Positions 1-6,908 of a stretch of 25,787 nt of DNA are shown here, in pieces. Source of the stretch: JBCDBW01 sp039182965 (GTDB lineage: Bacteria > Verrucomicrobiota > Verrucomicrobiia > Verrucomicrobiales > DEV007); contig JBCDBW010000062.1 in NCBI GenBank assembly GCA_039182965.1, positions 1 through 25,787 of the forward strand, given 5' to 3'. How positions within the stretch are numbered: position 1 is the stretch's first letter; each line of letters begins with the position of its first letter. The position numbers were made by a program, and so were the translations under genes. The notes under the pieces are model-generated. The model was given only the letters and a program-made list of their open reading frames with translations. It did not search any database and was not told where the DNA came from.

Positions 1-117
1 CTTGCGATGAATCCATCGAGCGAAATAGCAAGATTGATCGAGGCCTTCATAGAGCTTGGAATCCTTTCTCAGCAAACGTTAAAGGGCCGCATGATCACCG
101 ATCGCCAATGCCACTGA
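1..117 (+). CDS. Possible 3' end of a gene entering from the left edge
   Basis: Frame 1 is open from the first base to a TGA at 115-117 (38 codons). It reads as plausible protein, with a helical stretch IARLIEAFIELGILSQQ, and ends 15 bases before the stop of the next gene on the opposite strand, a normal tail-to-tail arrangement. An internal ATG at 7-9 exists, so it need not be a truncated long gene. A 38-codon open frame can occur by chance, so this is a weak call, and no family is recognised. Confidence 0.3.
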   Translation, partial: LAMNPSSEIARLIEAFIELGILSQQTLKGRMITDRQCH

Positions 118-132
118 TGCCTCCTTCGAGAT

Positions 133-726
133 TCAATTCCTTGCCTTCGAAGCCAATACGACCGGGCTCATGAGAGCCTCTATTTCGTCGCGCGAGTCGA
201 AAGTCATTCCAATCACTAAAAGACTGTGCACGATCTTTCCCTGACGGGTCACCACGATGTTGCCAACCTGTATCCCGTCATCCTCAATCCTGGCCGCGTA
301 GTTCCGCTCTCCAAGCGTGAAAAAGTCCGTAAGCGGCGCAATAGTGCGCCCTTTCACCAATGCGACACCGGTTTTGTATGCAGCAATAGACATGCTAAAG
401 GACGTTTCGGCATCTTTGATTGATCTGTTGATCTCAGCCTCGGATGTGTAGAAAAGAAAAGGCGAATTCGGATCCCTATCAGAGTCGTATCGATATTCCA
501 GTTCAAGGCTTCCATCAATGTTGGTCTTGGCCAAAAAACTCTCACACTTTTCAAATGAGAACTGAGAGGCATATTCGGGGTTGAAACAGGATAGTGGTAG
601 GAGCAGTTCTTTCTCATCTTCGAACATGGGGCGAACACTCACCCCTCTGGCTCCGATATAAAAAAGGACACCAAGCAACGCGATTGCTGCTGCAACTGAC
701 CCGAAGACAATGAGTACTTTCTTCAT
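133..726 (-). CDS. Hypothetical membrane-anchored or secreted protein
   Basis: The 197-residue product is not recognised. It begins with a basic MKK and a hydrophobic segment (about residues 4-25, rich in V, A, I, L and G). This is a signal anchor or signal peptide without an obvious cleavage motif, so most of the protein probably lies outside the cytoplasm. The rest is a mixed alpha/beta soluble region with two cysteines (C47, C61) and a C-terminal half rich in beta-like segments (GNIVVTRQGKIVHSLLVIGM). It stands alone, followed on the same strand by other small unknown genes (872-1335 remnant, 1454-1837). The coding call rests on length, a sensible start and amino-acid composition. Function unknown. 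Confidence 0.75.
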   Translation of the reverse strand: MKKVLIVFGSVAAAIALLGVLFYIGARGVSVRPMFEDEKELLLPLSCFNPEYASQFSFEKCESFLAKTNIDGSLELEYRYDSDRDPNSPFLFYTSEAEINRSIKDAETSFSMSIAAYKTGVALVKGRTIAPLTDFFTLGERNYAARIEDDGIQVGNIVVTRQGKIVHSLLVIGMTFDSRDEIEALMSPVVLASKARN

Positions 727-871
727 GAATCCGTTTCAAACGTCAAGGGCTCACCGCCCGTATCGAGCAGTGAGCCTTCGACCCAACGCCAACTGTCGAT
801 AGTTTCATTCCGAATTCGCCTCCCGAGCGGCGGCAAATTGCTCGGCGCCGCCAAGTTGGTCCTAATTTGTG

Positions 872-1335
872 TCACCGGTCAAATCCAAGATAGGTGGGTT
901 CCTTTACCAGATAGCCACATCGCCAACACCGGTCTTCAGTAAGTTCTTTGAAGTAGATGGCTCCTTCTCCAGGCCGCTTCTCTGGACCAAGCGAGGAAAA
1001 CTCGATCTCAAAAGTTTCGATATCATCCAAATACTGCCTGTTCTTGCCCTTTTCTCATTCCCAAGGAAGGCGCTCAGTTTTTAGTGGAACACTCGGGGGT
1101 GCTCTACGATATCCGCCGCCCACCTCATTAGTCCCGGAGCCAGCGACAAGGTTTCGGAATCGCTAACCCATTCCCCGCCGAGAAAAAGTCGAAATCCCAT
1201 TTCATTGTGGGCGGGATCAGTGAACCAAGCCTCATCATCTTCAGAATACACCAACTTGCCGAAAACGGGATGATCGACCTCCCGATTGATCGGACGTCGA
1301 TCGCCAAGTATAAGTCTTTTGATCTTCGAGAGCAT
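872..1335 (-). pseudogene. Broken small hypothetical gene (nonsense codon plus frameshift)
   Basis: An ATG at 1335 opens a frame of 84 codons that ends early at TAA (1081-1083) after HPRVFH. Past this stop the same frame still reads protein-like sequence (KLSAFLGNE). After a run of four A on the coding strand near 1050-1055, a second frame carries a long coherent tail: GKNRQYLDDIETFEIEFSSL, later AIYFKELTEDRCWRCGYLV, ending at TGA 872-874. The simplest reading is an ancestral gene of about 154 codons hit by one nonsense mutation and one single-base deletion (or gain of two bases). The N-terminal motif DHPVFGKLVYSEDDEAW followed by a mid-protein GEWVSDSETLSLAP resembles small uncharacterised stand-alone proteins of environmental bacteria; I cannot name the family. 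A short functional 84-residue product cannot be excluded. Confidence 0.7.
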
Positions 1336-1453
1336 TGCTTTTGCGCCAAAGGTCCGATTCAGAACGATCTCGCAATGAAAGACGAATGTTCATAAACGAT
1401 AAAAAGCTTCCATCGCAATAGCATATCAATCGGAGACACCCTTTCCGGTTGCC

Positions 1454-1837
1454 TTAGATGCTTTGCTGACCTGATGTTGTTTTTCGATCGAACCAAGCGT
1501 TATATTGATGTCTGTCGGCATTCACAATGCCCCTTCGTTGATCTGCGGAGAGCGTGTCGACACGAAACATCTTCTTGGCATAGTTAGGATATTCAGCCGC
1601 AAGCATCGTATCGCGATAGTCACCACAGGCATTCTCGGTTTCCAAGACCAATCGATCAAAGTTGCCGTTTGCCAGCTTGAGAATGTCCAAATGAACGCGC
1701 TCAATCTCTCTGTGATGGACTTCAAGTCCAAAGGCAGAGAGCGTTTGCAGGACTTTGGACACTTGGTGCTCCGGAAAGTCTCTTACAGCAATTCGCTCCA
1801 CATCTGCGCGGCTCACGGTGGGGATGTGCTGGTCCAT
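1454..1837 (-). CDS. Conserved hypothetical protein
   Basis: The 127-residue soluble product has no signal peptide or membrane segment. Its layout resembles small conserved hypotheticals seen in many bacteria: a helical N-terminal half (VERIAVRDFPEHQVSKVL), a helix around HLDILKLANGNFDRL, then a conserved-looking block ETENACGDYRDTMLAAEYP with an aromatic/basic tail NYAKKMFRVD. The C-terminal part looks complete, so unlike its downstream neighbour on the same strand it appears intact. Function is unknown, and nothing around it suggests a pathway. The start at ATG 1837 is the first available in frame. Confidence 0.75.
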   Translation of the reverse strand: MDQHIPTVSRADVERIAVRDFPEHQVSKVLQTLSAFGLEVHHREIERVHLDILKLANGNFDRLVLETENACGDYRDTMLAAEYPNYAKKMFRVDTLSADQRRGIVNADRHQYNAWFDRKTTSGQQSI

Positions 1838-2209
1838 TCAACGGAAAGTAGTTCTGTGGCAGATGGCAAGAAATGACAGAAATACGCTCTTGTCCTCCCA
1901 AAATCGCACGAGACTCTTTGCTTCGCCTTGACGCGGCTACCGAAATTCCCGCAGTCGCTCCGAGAGTCGCCAACCGTCAAAGAACTTGGTCCCGCAGGTG
2001 GCAACTCACCAACAGTGAAGCCTTCGAGCAAAAAACACAGGCGACTTGTCTGGAACGGCTCTACCAACAAGACAGATGATGCCGACAATAGGCCCGAACC
2101 GGGAAAGTATCTAGGTGTTCTTGGTATCGAAGACTCATTAACTAGTCGCCCCACTTAGGACGGTTCGCCGATTGACAATTCGCGTCATGCCCGATTTAAT
2201 CACAATCAA
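1838..2209. other. Intergenic stretch with no convincing gene
   Basis: About 370 bases between the unknown gene ending at 1837 and the PEP-CTERM gene. Open frames of 70-110 codons exist on both strands but overlap each other, and their compositions (rich in S, R, C, P) do not look like ordinary soluble protein. I see no terminator with a T-tract and no clear promoter for the gene at 2210. A short motif, CGCAGGTGGCAAC (1993-2005), resembles sequence in two other intergenic spaces of this window. Confidence 0.4.
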
Positions 2210-2953
2210 GTGAGAAAGCCTGATGCCTTCAGCCAACGTGGAAGCAAGTGGTTACCTTTTGTCCTCGCGTCTCTTTTTGTCGCCCTGACCAACCCTGTTT
2301 CCGCCGTTATTGTCATCAGTTTTGGAAGCAATGACCTGACGGCAGGGGCCCTGAATGGAGGGGCGGTCACGATCAGCGATTCCTCGTCCTTCGTCACAGG
2401 ATCGCTTGGAAGCGGGATCACCTTCGATCTAACCGCGACCCCCTCCAATAGTCTGGGCGGATCAGTCTCCCTTGCCCAGCAGGCAGGGGGAATTGGACCA
2501 AATACCGGCAGAGCTGCCTCCGCGATTGACAATAACAATACGAACGTGGGTGGAACTAACCCCGATGGGGACTTCTTCGAAGTCCTGACGATAACAATTT
2601 CCAATGTTGTCGGACTTGCTCCCTCCGAATCACTCGTCATGACCGAGTTCGGTCTGAATTTCGCCAACACCAACGACCCGGAGTACTACTCTCTCGACGG
2701 CAGCGGGCCTCTGCCGACGCCGCCCAACAATAGTGATGGTCTTTCCATTGTGGCGCTTGCCGATGTCACCAGTTTTGCCGTCGCTGCAGTGAATGGTCCT
2801 GAACTTGGAATCCAGGACAGCCGCTTTGCATTTCGCACTCTCACCGTCGCCGTGATACCCGAGCCCTCGACAAGCATCCTCCTGGCGACCCTCTTAGCTG
2901 CCGTCGCGTTACGGAGGGTTCGACCAAGCCAAAAAGCCTCCACAAAGAGCTAG
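2210..2953 (+). CDS. PEP-CTERM sorting-domain protein
   Basis: A secreted surface or matrix-type protein of 247 residues. The N-terminus has a basic region and hydrophobic signal peptide (about residues 14-32, cleavage likely after NPVSA). The body is rich in G, S, N, T, D and beta-prone, typical of extracellular adhesive or matrix proteins. The C-terminus has the full PEP-CTERM tripartite signal: PEP (217-219), a hydrophobic helix (SILLATLLAAVALRR) and a basic tail (RRVRPSQK). In this family the tag is recognised by the membrane sorting enzyme exosortase, encoded elsewhere. The start is GTG at 2210, the only reasonable start upstream of the signal peptide; no good Shine-Dalgarno is visible. 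Its substrate or ligand cannot be inferred. It is probably monocistronic, with the next genes on the opposite strand. Confidence 0.9.
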   Translation: MRKPDAFSQRGSKWLPFVLASLFVALTNPVSAVIVISFGSNDLTAGALNGGAVTISDSSSFVTGSLGSGITFDLTATPSNSLGGSVSLAQQAGGIGPNTGRAASAIDNNNTNVGGTNPDGDFFEVLTITISNVVGLAPSESLVMTEFGLNFANTNDPEYYSLDGSGPLPTPPNNSDGLSIVALADVTSFAVAAVNGPELGIQDSRFAFRTLTVAVIPEPSTSILLATLLAAVALRRVRPSQKASTKS

Positions 2954-3147
2954 TGAATAGCTTCTTGAGTCGCGAGCCCGCCGTGATCGGATCTTTAGGC
3001 AAAGGACTCTCAAAGATTCGCGCCTACTCCTCGAGGCCTTATACTTCCTGCCATCGGAACGCGGGGAAAGCCCTAGAGATTGATTCTAGGAGGCCCCTGT
3101 TGCAGAAATGAAAACAAGTGGGCTTTTCTTCCGCCCGGTAGATCAAA

Positions 3148-3729
3148 TCAAACACCCACTATAGTCTCTTCCGACTTCCCTTCCAGAAAGGCCCGGCCAT
3201 TGGACCTGGCAGGGTCATCAATCATCTCCACCCATTCAGCCCCACGTGCACGGATGAGCTCCTCCGGGACGCTGTCTGCCCGATACATCCAAACCGGAAG
3301 CATGTAGTTCATCTGGCAAAGGTTAGCTGTTAGTTGAAATGGTCGGAGCAAATCGTATATCGTCGCGTAAATATCGAATCCACTGTAGAACTTCTCCTCC
3401 CCTCCGGCAGAGGTGATGATCTGCAGATCCTTACCCTTCAATTTGTCACCGCCACTCCCGTAAGCGAAACCGTACGTCAGTACATCATCGAGCCACTTCT
3501 TGAGAAGCGGAGGACCTGAGTACCAGTAAAAGGGAAACTGGAAAATAACACGATCATGGCCCAAAAGAAGCTCTTGTTCGTGTGCCACGTCGATCTTGAA
3601 GTCCGGATAATCAGCGTAGAGATCTCTTGATACAAAAACCTTACCACTTTCCTCCAGTTGCTCCTTCCAGACCCGATTCACCCGCGACTCTCCAAGGGCT
3701 GGATGAAAAACGAGATTCATGATTTTCAT
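3148..3729 (-). CDS. NAD(P)H:quinone oxidoreductase, flavodoxin-2 fold (KefF/MdaB/NQO-like)
   Basis: A 193-residue flavoprotein of the Flavodoxin_2 family, whose members bind FMN or FAD and pass two electrons from NAD(P)H to quinones or similar electrophiles in the cytosol. The family pattern is visible: an N-terminal beta strand and phosphate loop (MNLVFHPALGESRVN, residues 4-18), the core motif FQFPFYWYSGPPLLKKWLDD (63-82) that packs on the flavin, and the ITSAGG loop at 105-110 followed by Y-rich sequence. The ATG at 3729 is chosen because it overlaps the stop of the upstream dehalogenase gene as ATGA (3726-3729), implying translational coupling; a longer frame exists upstream but lies inside the dehalogenase gene. 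The pairing suggests the reductase handles redox stress or an oxidised product linked to the dehalogenase substrate. That role is inference. Confidence 0.9.
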   Translation of the reverse strand: MKIMNLVFHPALGESRVNRVWKEQLEESGKVFVSRDLYADYPDFKIDVAHEQELLLGHDRVIFQFPFYWYSGPPLLKKWLDDVLTYGFAYGSGGDKLKGKDLQIITSAGGEEKFYSGFDIYATIYDLLRPFQLTANLCQMNYMLPVWMYRADSVPEELIRARGAEWVEMIDDPARSNGRAFLEGKSEETIVGV

Positions 3730-4661
3730 GGTGATTCTTTCTGACCCTTCGGGCTGGCGCCAGCTTGCAAGCCAAAGTGCTCGAGCGCCTTCCTGGCCAC
3801 GAACTCGCCCTCTTCCTGAACAAAGTGATCCGCGTTCGGCAGTTCCAATGGCTCTGGGCATCCTTTGATGAGGTCTTTCATGTAATACATCACCTCGGGT
3901 CCCAACATCTTGTCCCGCATGCCGATTGCCATAAACGCTTCCCCTTCCCATTGCTCGCTCCAGAAAAGGAGTGCTCGGCGGGAGGTCTCGACACCCGGAA
4001 CATCTGGCGTTTCCGCCACGAGCGATGGAAATTTGCGAACTCCCGCCTTGAATTCTTCGGTCGGATAAGGGGCTTCGTAGGCCCGTGCTTCGTCTTCGCT
4101 AATGCCGGGTGCGTGGCGCCTGAACACCTCGGCGATCGGCACATCCGGATCACTCTCAATTAGTGCCTTCCATTCCGCAAAGGCTTCACCGGTCCCCTCA
4201 CCGACATTGAGGGCCGTATTCATAATAAGCAAACGCTGGAAACGTTCCGTCATGTCCTGAGGCAGGGTCAAACCGAGTAAACCGCCCCAGTCCTGGCAAA
4301 CGAGCGTGATTTTATGCAAATCGAGCGCCTCGATCAGCTGTAAAAGATAGTTGCGATGAAAGTGGAAGGTGTAGATGTCCTCGTCCACCGGCTTGTCCGA
4401 ACGGCCGAACCCAAGAAGGTCAGGCACCACCACCCGCACACCTGCTTCAACAAAAACAGGAACCATCTTGCGATAAAGATAGCTCCAACTCGGTTCGCCA
4501 TGAAGGCAAAGAAAGACTTCGGACGCATCAGGATCGCCCTCATCCAGGTAGTGCCCTCGAAGTCCCTCATACCCCGGTAAATTTTCAATATAGCGGGGTT
4601 GGAAGGGAAAACCGGGAAGGTTCTCAAAGCGGTCGTCGGGTGTTCGCAGCGCAGAAATCAT
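3726..4661 (-). CDS. Class I haloalkane dehalogenase (DhlA/DhmA-like alpha/beta hydrolase)
   Basis: A 311-residue alpha/beta hydrolase. Known HLD-I enzymes cleave carbon-halogen bonds of haloalkanes to give an alcohol, halide and a proton through a covalent Asp ester. The catalytic set is readable: oxyanion motif HGEP (54-57), nucleophile Asp124 in CQDWGG with halide-binding Trp125 beside it, a second halide-binding Trp candidate at 164 (AEWKAL, the place of DhlA Trp175), acid Asp250 in GMRDK, and base His279 in NADHFVQE. Position of the acid after the cap domain and the blocks HGEPSWSYLYRKM and GCPEPLE match HLD-I rather than HLD-II or epoxide hydrolases. Length is the normal 290-310. It is first in a two-gene operon with the oxidoreductase and divergent from a TetR gene. 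A TATAGA hexamer (minus strand, 4675-4680) lies only 13 bases from the ATG, so a very short leader is possible. Real substrate unknown. Confidence 0.92.
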   Translation of the reverse strand: MISALRTPDDRFENLPGFPFQPRYIENLPGYEGLRGHYLDEGDPDASEVFLCLHGEPSWSYLYRKMVPVFVEAGVRVVVPDLLGFGRSDKPVDEDIYTFHFHRNYLLQLIEALDLHKITLVCQDWGGLLGLTLPQDMTERFQRLLIMNTALNVGEGTGEAFAEWKALIESDPDVPIAEVFRRHAPGISEDEARAYEAPYPTEEFKAGVRKFPSLVAETPDVPGVETSRRALLFWSEQWEGEAFMAIGMRDKMLGPEVMYYMKDLIKGCPEPLELPNADHFVQEEGEFVARKALEHFGLQAGASPKGQKESP

Positions 4662-4684
4662 TGATTAAAGGGGTTCTATATTTT

Positions 4685-4700
4685 TAGGTCAATCGACCTA
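4685..4700. promoter_or_regulatory. Palindrome 1, candidate TetR operator
   Basis: TAGGTC-AATC-GACCTA, a perfect 6-base inverted repeat with a 4-base spacer. It lies 24 bases before the dehalogenase ATG and immediately upstream of a TATAGA hexamer on that strand, where a bound repressor would block RNA polymerase. The core is identical to that of the larger palindrome next to it. Direct reading from sequence; binding by the neighbouring TetR protein is inferred. Confidence 0.75.
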
Positions 4701-4701
4701 A

Positions 4702-4735
4702 TTGACACCGTAGGTCGTTTGACCTACGGTGTCAA
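4702..4735. promoter_or_regulatory. Palindrome 2, candidate TetR operator overlapping promoter elements
   Basis: A perfect 15-base inverted repeat around a 4-base spacer (left arm 4702-4716, spacer GTTT, right arm 4721-4735). The inner part is TAGGTC-N4-GACCTA, the same core as palindrome 1, with centres 26 bases apart. The outer ends read TTGACA on both strands, a perfect -35-like hexamer, followed 17 bases later by TACGGT, a poor -10. It may therefore be both operator and divergent promoter. A hairpin terminator is unlikely: there is no T-run, and it lies between divergent gene starts. Confidence 0.75.
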
Positions 4736-4776
4736 GGACACCAAACTAAAAAAACGCTCGCCCTCAATTTTTCCTT

Positions 4777-5385
4777 GTGGCACCCCCCCCAAATACCAAG
4801 GCTCAGATCATCCGATCAGCCATCGATGTCCTCCAGACCCACGGCACCGAGGGACTGACCATGCGCAAGGTCGCCGGACTCGCGGAGATGAGCCTCGGTA
4901 ACCTGCAATACCATTTCAAAAGCAAAACCTCTCTCATGGCCGGGCTGGCCGAGCACTATTTTGGTGAGTGTGCCAACATGCTGGATGGCTATCAACACGC
5001 TCCAATAAACGGATCGGCAAAGGAGAAACTATATCAATTCGTCTTCTCTCTCCTCAGTCATGTCGATCACGTCGATCAGATAAGTGACATGTGTCGCGTT
5101 TTTCGAGAGATGTGGGCACTCTCCGCGCGAGATGCCGAGATTCACCGGCAGTTGGTAGACTACTACCGCTTGACAGTAGACAAACTGACGGCACTACTCC
5201 TCCCGATCAGCTCTAGTGAAGAATCCGCCACCCATATGGCGAGTCTGATCCTGCCATACATCGAAGGCTACTCGATTACCTGCGAAGCGTTGCCGATGCA
5301 AAAGGAAGAGACTGCGTTCATGCTGACCAAACTGTGTTCGCCCTTTCTCCAAAACACCGAATCCACTGCAACTGCTTCAGGCTAG
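4777..5385 (+). CDS. TetR/AcrR family transcriptional regulator
   Basis: A 202-residue one-component regulator of usual family length. The N-terminal DNA-binding domain is clear: first helix TKAQIIRSAIDVLQTHG (7-23), then the helix-turn-helix LTMRKVAGLAEMSLGNLQYH (27-46), followed by the usual basic F-K-S-K link (47-50). The C-terminal two thirds are helical and would form the ligand pocket and dimer face. The start is GTG at 4777; there is no obvious Shine-Dalgarno. A run of eight C (4783-4790) encodes prolines 3-5 right behind the start. The gene diverges from the dehalogenase/oxidoreductase operon, and two matching palindromes lie between them, so it most likely represses that operon and itself and is released by a small molecule, perhaps the haloalkane or a product. 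Confidence 0.93.
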   Translation: MAPPPNTKAQIIRSAIDVLQTHGTEGLTMRKVAGLAEMSLGNLQYHFKSKTSLMAGLAEHYFGECANMLDGYQHAPINGSAKEKLYQFVFSLLSHVDHVDQISDMCRVFREMWALSARDAEIHRQLVDYYRLTVDKLTALLLPISSSEESATHMASLILPYIEGYSITCEALPMQKEETAFMLTKLCSPFLQNTESTATASG

Positions 5386-5514
5386 CTCGTTGTCCTTCGA
5401 GAATTTTCTGAGGTGGATGGTTGTTCACGGTTCGCAAAGTTCGCGCCACCGAGGTGAAAGAGGCGACCGCATGTAAAGACATCTTTCAACTAGGAAGCGG
5501 GGCAGGTTCTAGAG

Positions 5515-5536
5515 TGGTCTTCCCCCAAAAAAGTGG
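5515..5536. repeat. IS3 left terminal inverted repeat
   Basis: Imperfect partner of 6789-6806. The shared core CCCAAAAA(A)GTGGA ends here with GTGGA at 5532-5536. The outermost bases are tentative. Confidence 0.65.
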
Positions 5537-5569
5537 AGATGAGATGCGCAGCGATTTTCTATTTCTAGT

Positions 5570-6403
5570 TTAGGTTTTGTTTTTGGAAGTGGTTTTTGAG
5601 AACAGCTTCCGGGCTTCGGTATCCGAGGGAGCTGTGCTTGCGGCGCCGGTTGTAAAACCGGTTTCGAGGTAGCCGAAGATACCATCATCCGGGAAGCTTT
5701 CGGTCTTGAGCGTGGCAAAAAAGCTCTCGGCGAAAGCATTGTCGTAACAGTATCCCTTGTCACTCATGCTTTGAAGAAGGCCATGGTGTTTGAGGCGGGA
5801 TCGGAAGATCCCACTGGTGTATTGGCAGCCTCGATCCGAATGGAATAGTGCCTCAGGCGGAGGGTCGCATACGTGGAGAGCACCTTCGAGGGCGTCGAGG
5901 ATGAGAGCGGTTTCAAGGCTTTCGCCGATCTTCCAGCCGAGTACTGCCCGGCTGAAGAAATCGATGACGACCGCCAGATAAAGCCAGCCTTCTCTGGTGG
6001 CCACGTAGGTGATGTCGCTGACCAGCGCCTCGCCTGGTGCCCGTGCCGGTGGCCTCTCGGCGAGCCGGTTGGGGGCCGGCACCGCATGCCGGTCGCCTTG
6101 AGTCGTCTTCGGCCTAAAGGCGCGTCGCCCCCGCGCGCAGAGGCCCTCACGGGCCATCAGCGCCGCCACCCGATTTTCAGAGCAGGCCAGGCCCCGCTCG
6201 CGTAACTCAAGGGTCATGCGGGGGCTCCCGTAAACACAGGTGTGCCGGTGGGCGTGGATTTCACGCATTTCTTCGACCAGGCGTGTGTTCCCAAGCTCGC
6301 GCGCTCCCGGTTCCGAGCGCCGCCACTTGTAGTAGCCACTCGAAGACACCTCAAGGGCTTTGCAGAGTTCCGCCATCGTATATGTCTCCCGCATTTCGTC
6401 CAT
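5570..6403 (-). CDS. IS3-family transposase OrfB, C-terminus frameshifted
   Basis: This is the catalytic (rve integrase) part of the transposase. Seen: N-terminal HTH_21-like region with the CVYGSPRMTLELRERG block (about 57-71), then the DDE triad Asp130 (VSDITYV), Asp190 (HSDRGCQYTS) and Glu226 (NAFAESFFATLK), with D-to-E spacing of 35. The conserved end is lost: after GYLETGF (about residue 250) the frame runs into an unrelated tail to TAA at 5570-5572. In the neighbouring frame the family ending is intact (FYNRRRKHSSLGYRSPEA, stop TAG at 5565-5567). Restoring one T to a four-T run (A4 at 5654-5657 on the + strand) joins the two. The copy is therefore probably inactive unless this is a sequence error. 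The start overlaps the orfA stop (TGATG). Confidence 0.88.
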   Translation of the reverse strand: MDEMRETYTMAELCKALEVSSSGYYKWRRSEPGARELGNTRLVEEMREIHAHRHTCVYGSPRMTLELRERGLACSENRVAALMAREGLCARGRRAFRPKTTQGDRHAVPAPNRLAERPPARAPGEALVSDITYVATREGWLYLAVVIDFFSRAVLGWKIGESLETALILDALEGALHVCDPPPEALFHSDRGCQYTSGIFRSRLKHHGLLQSMSDKGYCYDNAFAESFFATLKTESFPDDGIFGYLETGFTTGAASTAPSDTEARKLFSKTTSKNKT

Positions 6404-6729
6404 CAGCGCACACCCAGCTGCGGGTCTTCGGCCAGTATGCTCGCGGCTTTTTTTAGAATCTCGCGTTGCCGGCGCAAATACTCATTCTCCTTGGCCAATC
6501 GCCGAATCTCCCCGACCATCGGCTCGGGGTCCGCTCCGCAAAGCGCCTCGCCTACGGCTCGGCCCTCTCCCGCGCTCCCCCCGAGCAGGTCCTTCTCCCA
6601 TTTGCGCAAACTCCCATCGGAGACGCCCAACTCCTGGGCCACCCGCCGGCGAGGCCTGCCGCTACTCAAATACAGTTCAACCGCCTCGCGTTTAAACTCT
6701 TCATCATATGGTCTGTGGGTCTTTGGCAT
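6403..6729 (-). CDS. IS3-family transposase OrfA (HTH_Tnp_1)
   Basis: The 108-residue DNA-binding subunit of the IS3 transposase. The opening PYDEEFKREAVELYLSSG and the helix-turn-helix RRRVAQELGVSDGSLRKWEK (about 28-47) are typical of the family. The C-terminal stretch IRRLAKENEYLRRQREILKK is the leucine-zipper-like region used for multimerisation. A G/A-rich linker between them (GGSAGEGRAVGEALCG) is somewhat longer than usual. Its stop TGA overlaps the ATG of orfB by one base, and a seven-A slippery run lies near its end, so OrfAB fusion protein can be made by -1 frameshifting. Confidence 0.92.
   Translation of the reverse strand: MPKTHRPYDEEFKREAVELYLSSGRPRRRVAQELGVSDGSLRKWEKDLLGGSAGEGRAVGEALCGADPEPMVGEIRRLAKENEYLRRQREILKKAASILAEDPQLGVR
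6448..6454 (-). other. Candidate programmed -1 frameshift site of the IS3 element
   Basis: On the coding strand the orfA codons read CTA AAA AAA GCC, giving the slippery A_AAA_AAA followed by G. A -1 slip here enters the orfB frame, which has no stop between this site and the orfB ATG at 6403. This matches the known mechanism for making OrfAB transposase in IS3 elements. Activity is inferred. Confidence 0.7.
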
Positions 6730-6788
6730 ATCTGATATTCCTTCTCAGACTGCGCACTTCGTGTCCAACAAATCGGGGGAACTTTACG

Positions 6789-6806
6789 TCCACTTTTTGG
6801 GCATCA
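6789..6806. repeat. IS3 right terminal inverted repeat
   Basis: Read inward from 6806 it is TGATGCCCAAAAAGTGGA, partner of the left end at 5515-5536. It lies 60 bases upstream of the orfA start, as usual for the element's promoter end. Confidence 0.7.
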
Positions 6807-6908
6807 GGCCAATTGACTATGGGAGTCGCTAGCTAGTGAGTCATAAGGGCTACCCTGTTTGCATTGTTTATTCACGACCGTAGAATAGTCGGTCACGAGG
6901 GCTTTCCA

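Larger units (their letters stand above)
5515..6806 (-). mobile_element. IS3-family insertion sequence
   Basis: About 1.29 kb carrying orfA and orfB in the usual order on the minus strand, with related ends: left TGGTCTTCCCCCAAAAAAGT (from 5515) and right, read inward, TGATGCCCAAAAAGTGGA (6806 back to 6789). The shared core is CCCAAAAA(A)GTGGA. Both ends start with TG, as expected for IS3 elements. The two ends differ by small indels and no clear target duplication is visible, which together with the damaged orfB suggests a decaying copy. Exact borders are uncertain by a few bases. Confidence 0.85.

Noticed and set aside
1873..2154. Overlapping open frames on both strands in 1838-2209
   Set aside because: They overlap each other, have odd composition and no family resemblance; treated as non-coding.
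3729..3951. Longer N-terminus for the quinone oxidoreductase (74 extra residues)
   Set aside because: The extension lies wholly inside the dehalogenase gene, is not similar to the family, and the ATGA overlap gives a better start.
4704..4733. Palindrome between dehalogenase and TetR as a transcription terminator
   Set aside because: It lies between divergent starts, has no T-run and shares its core with a second palindrome, so operator is the better reading.
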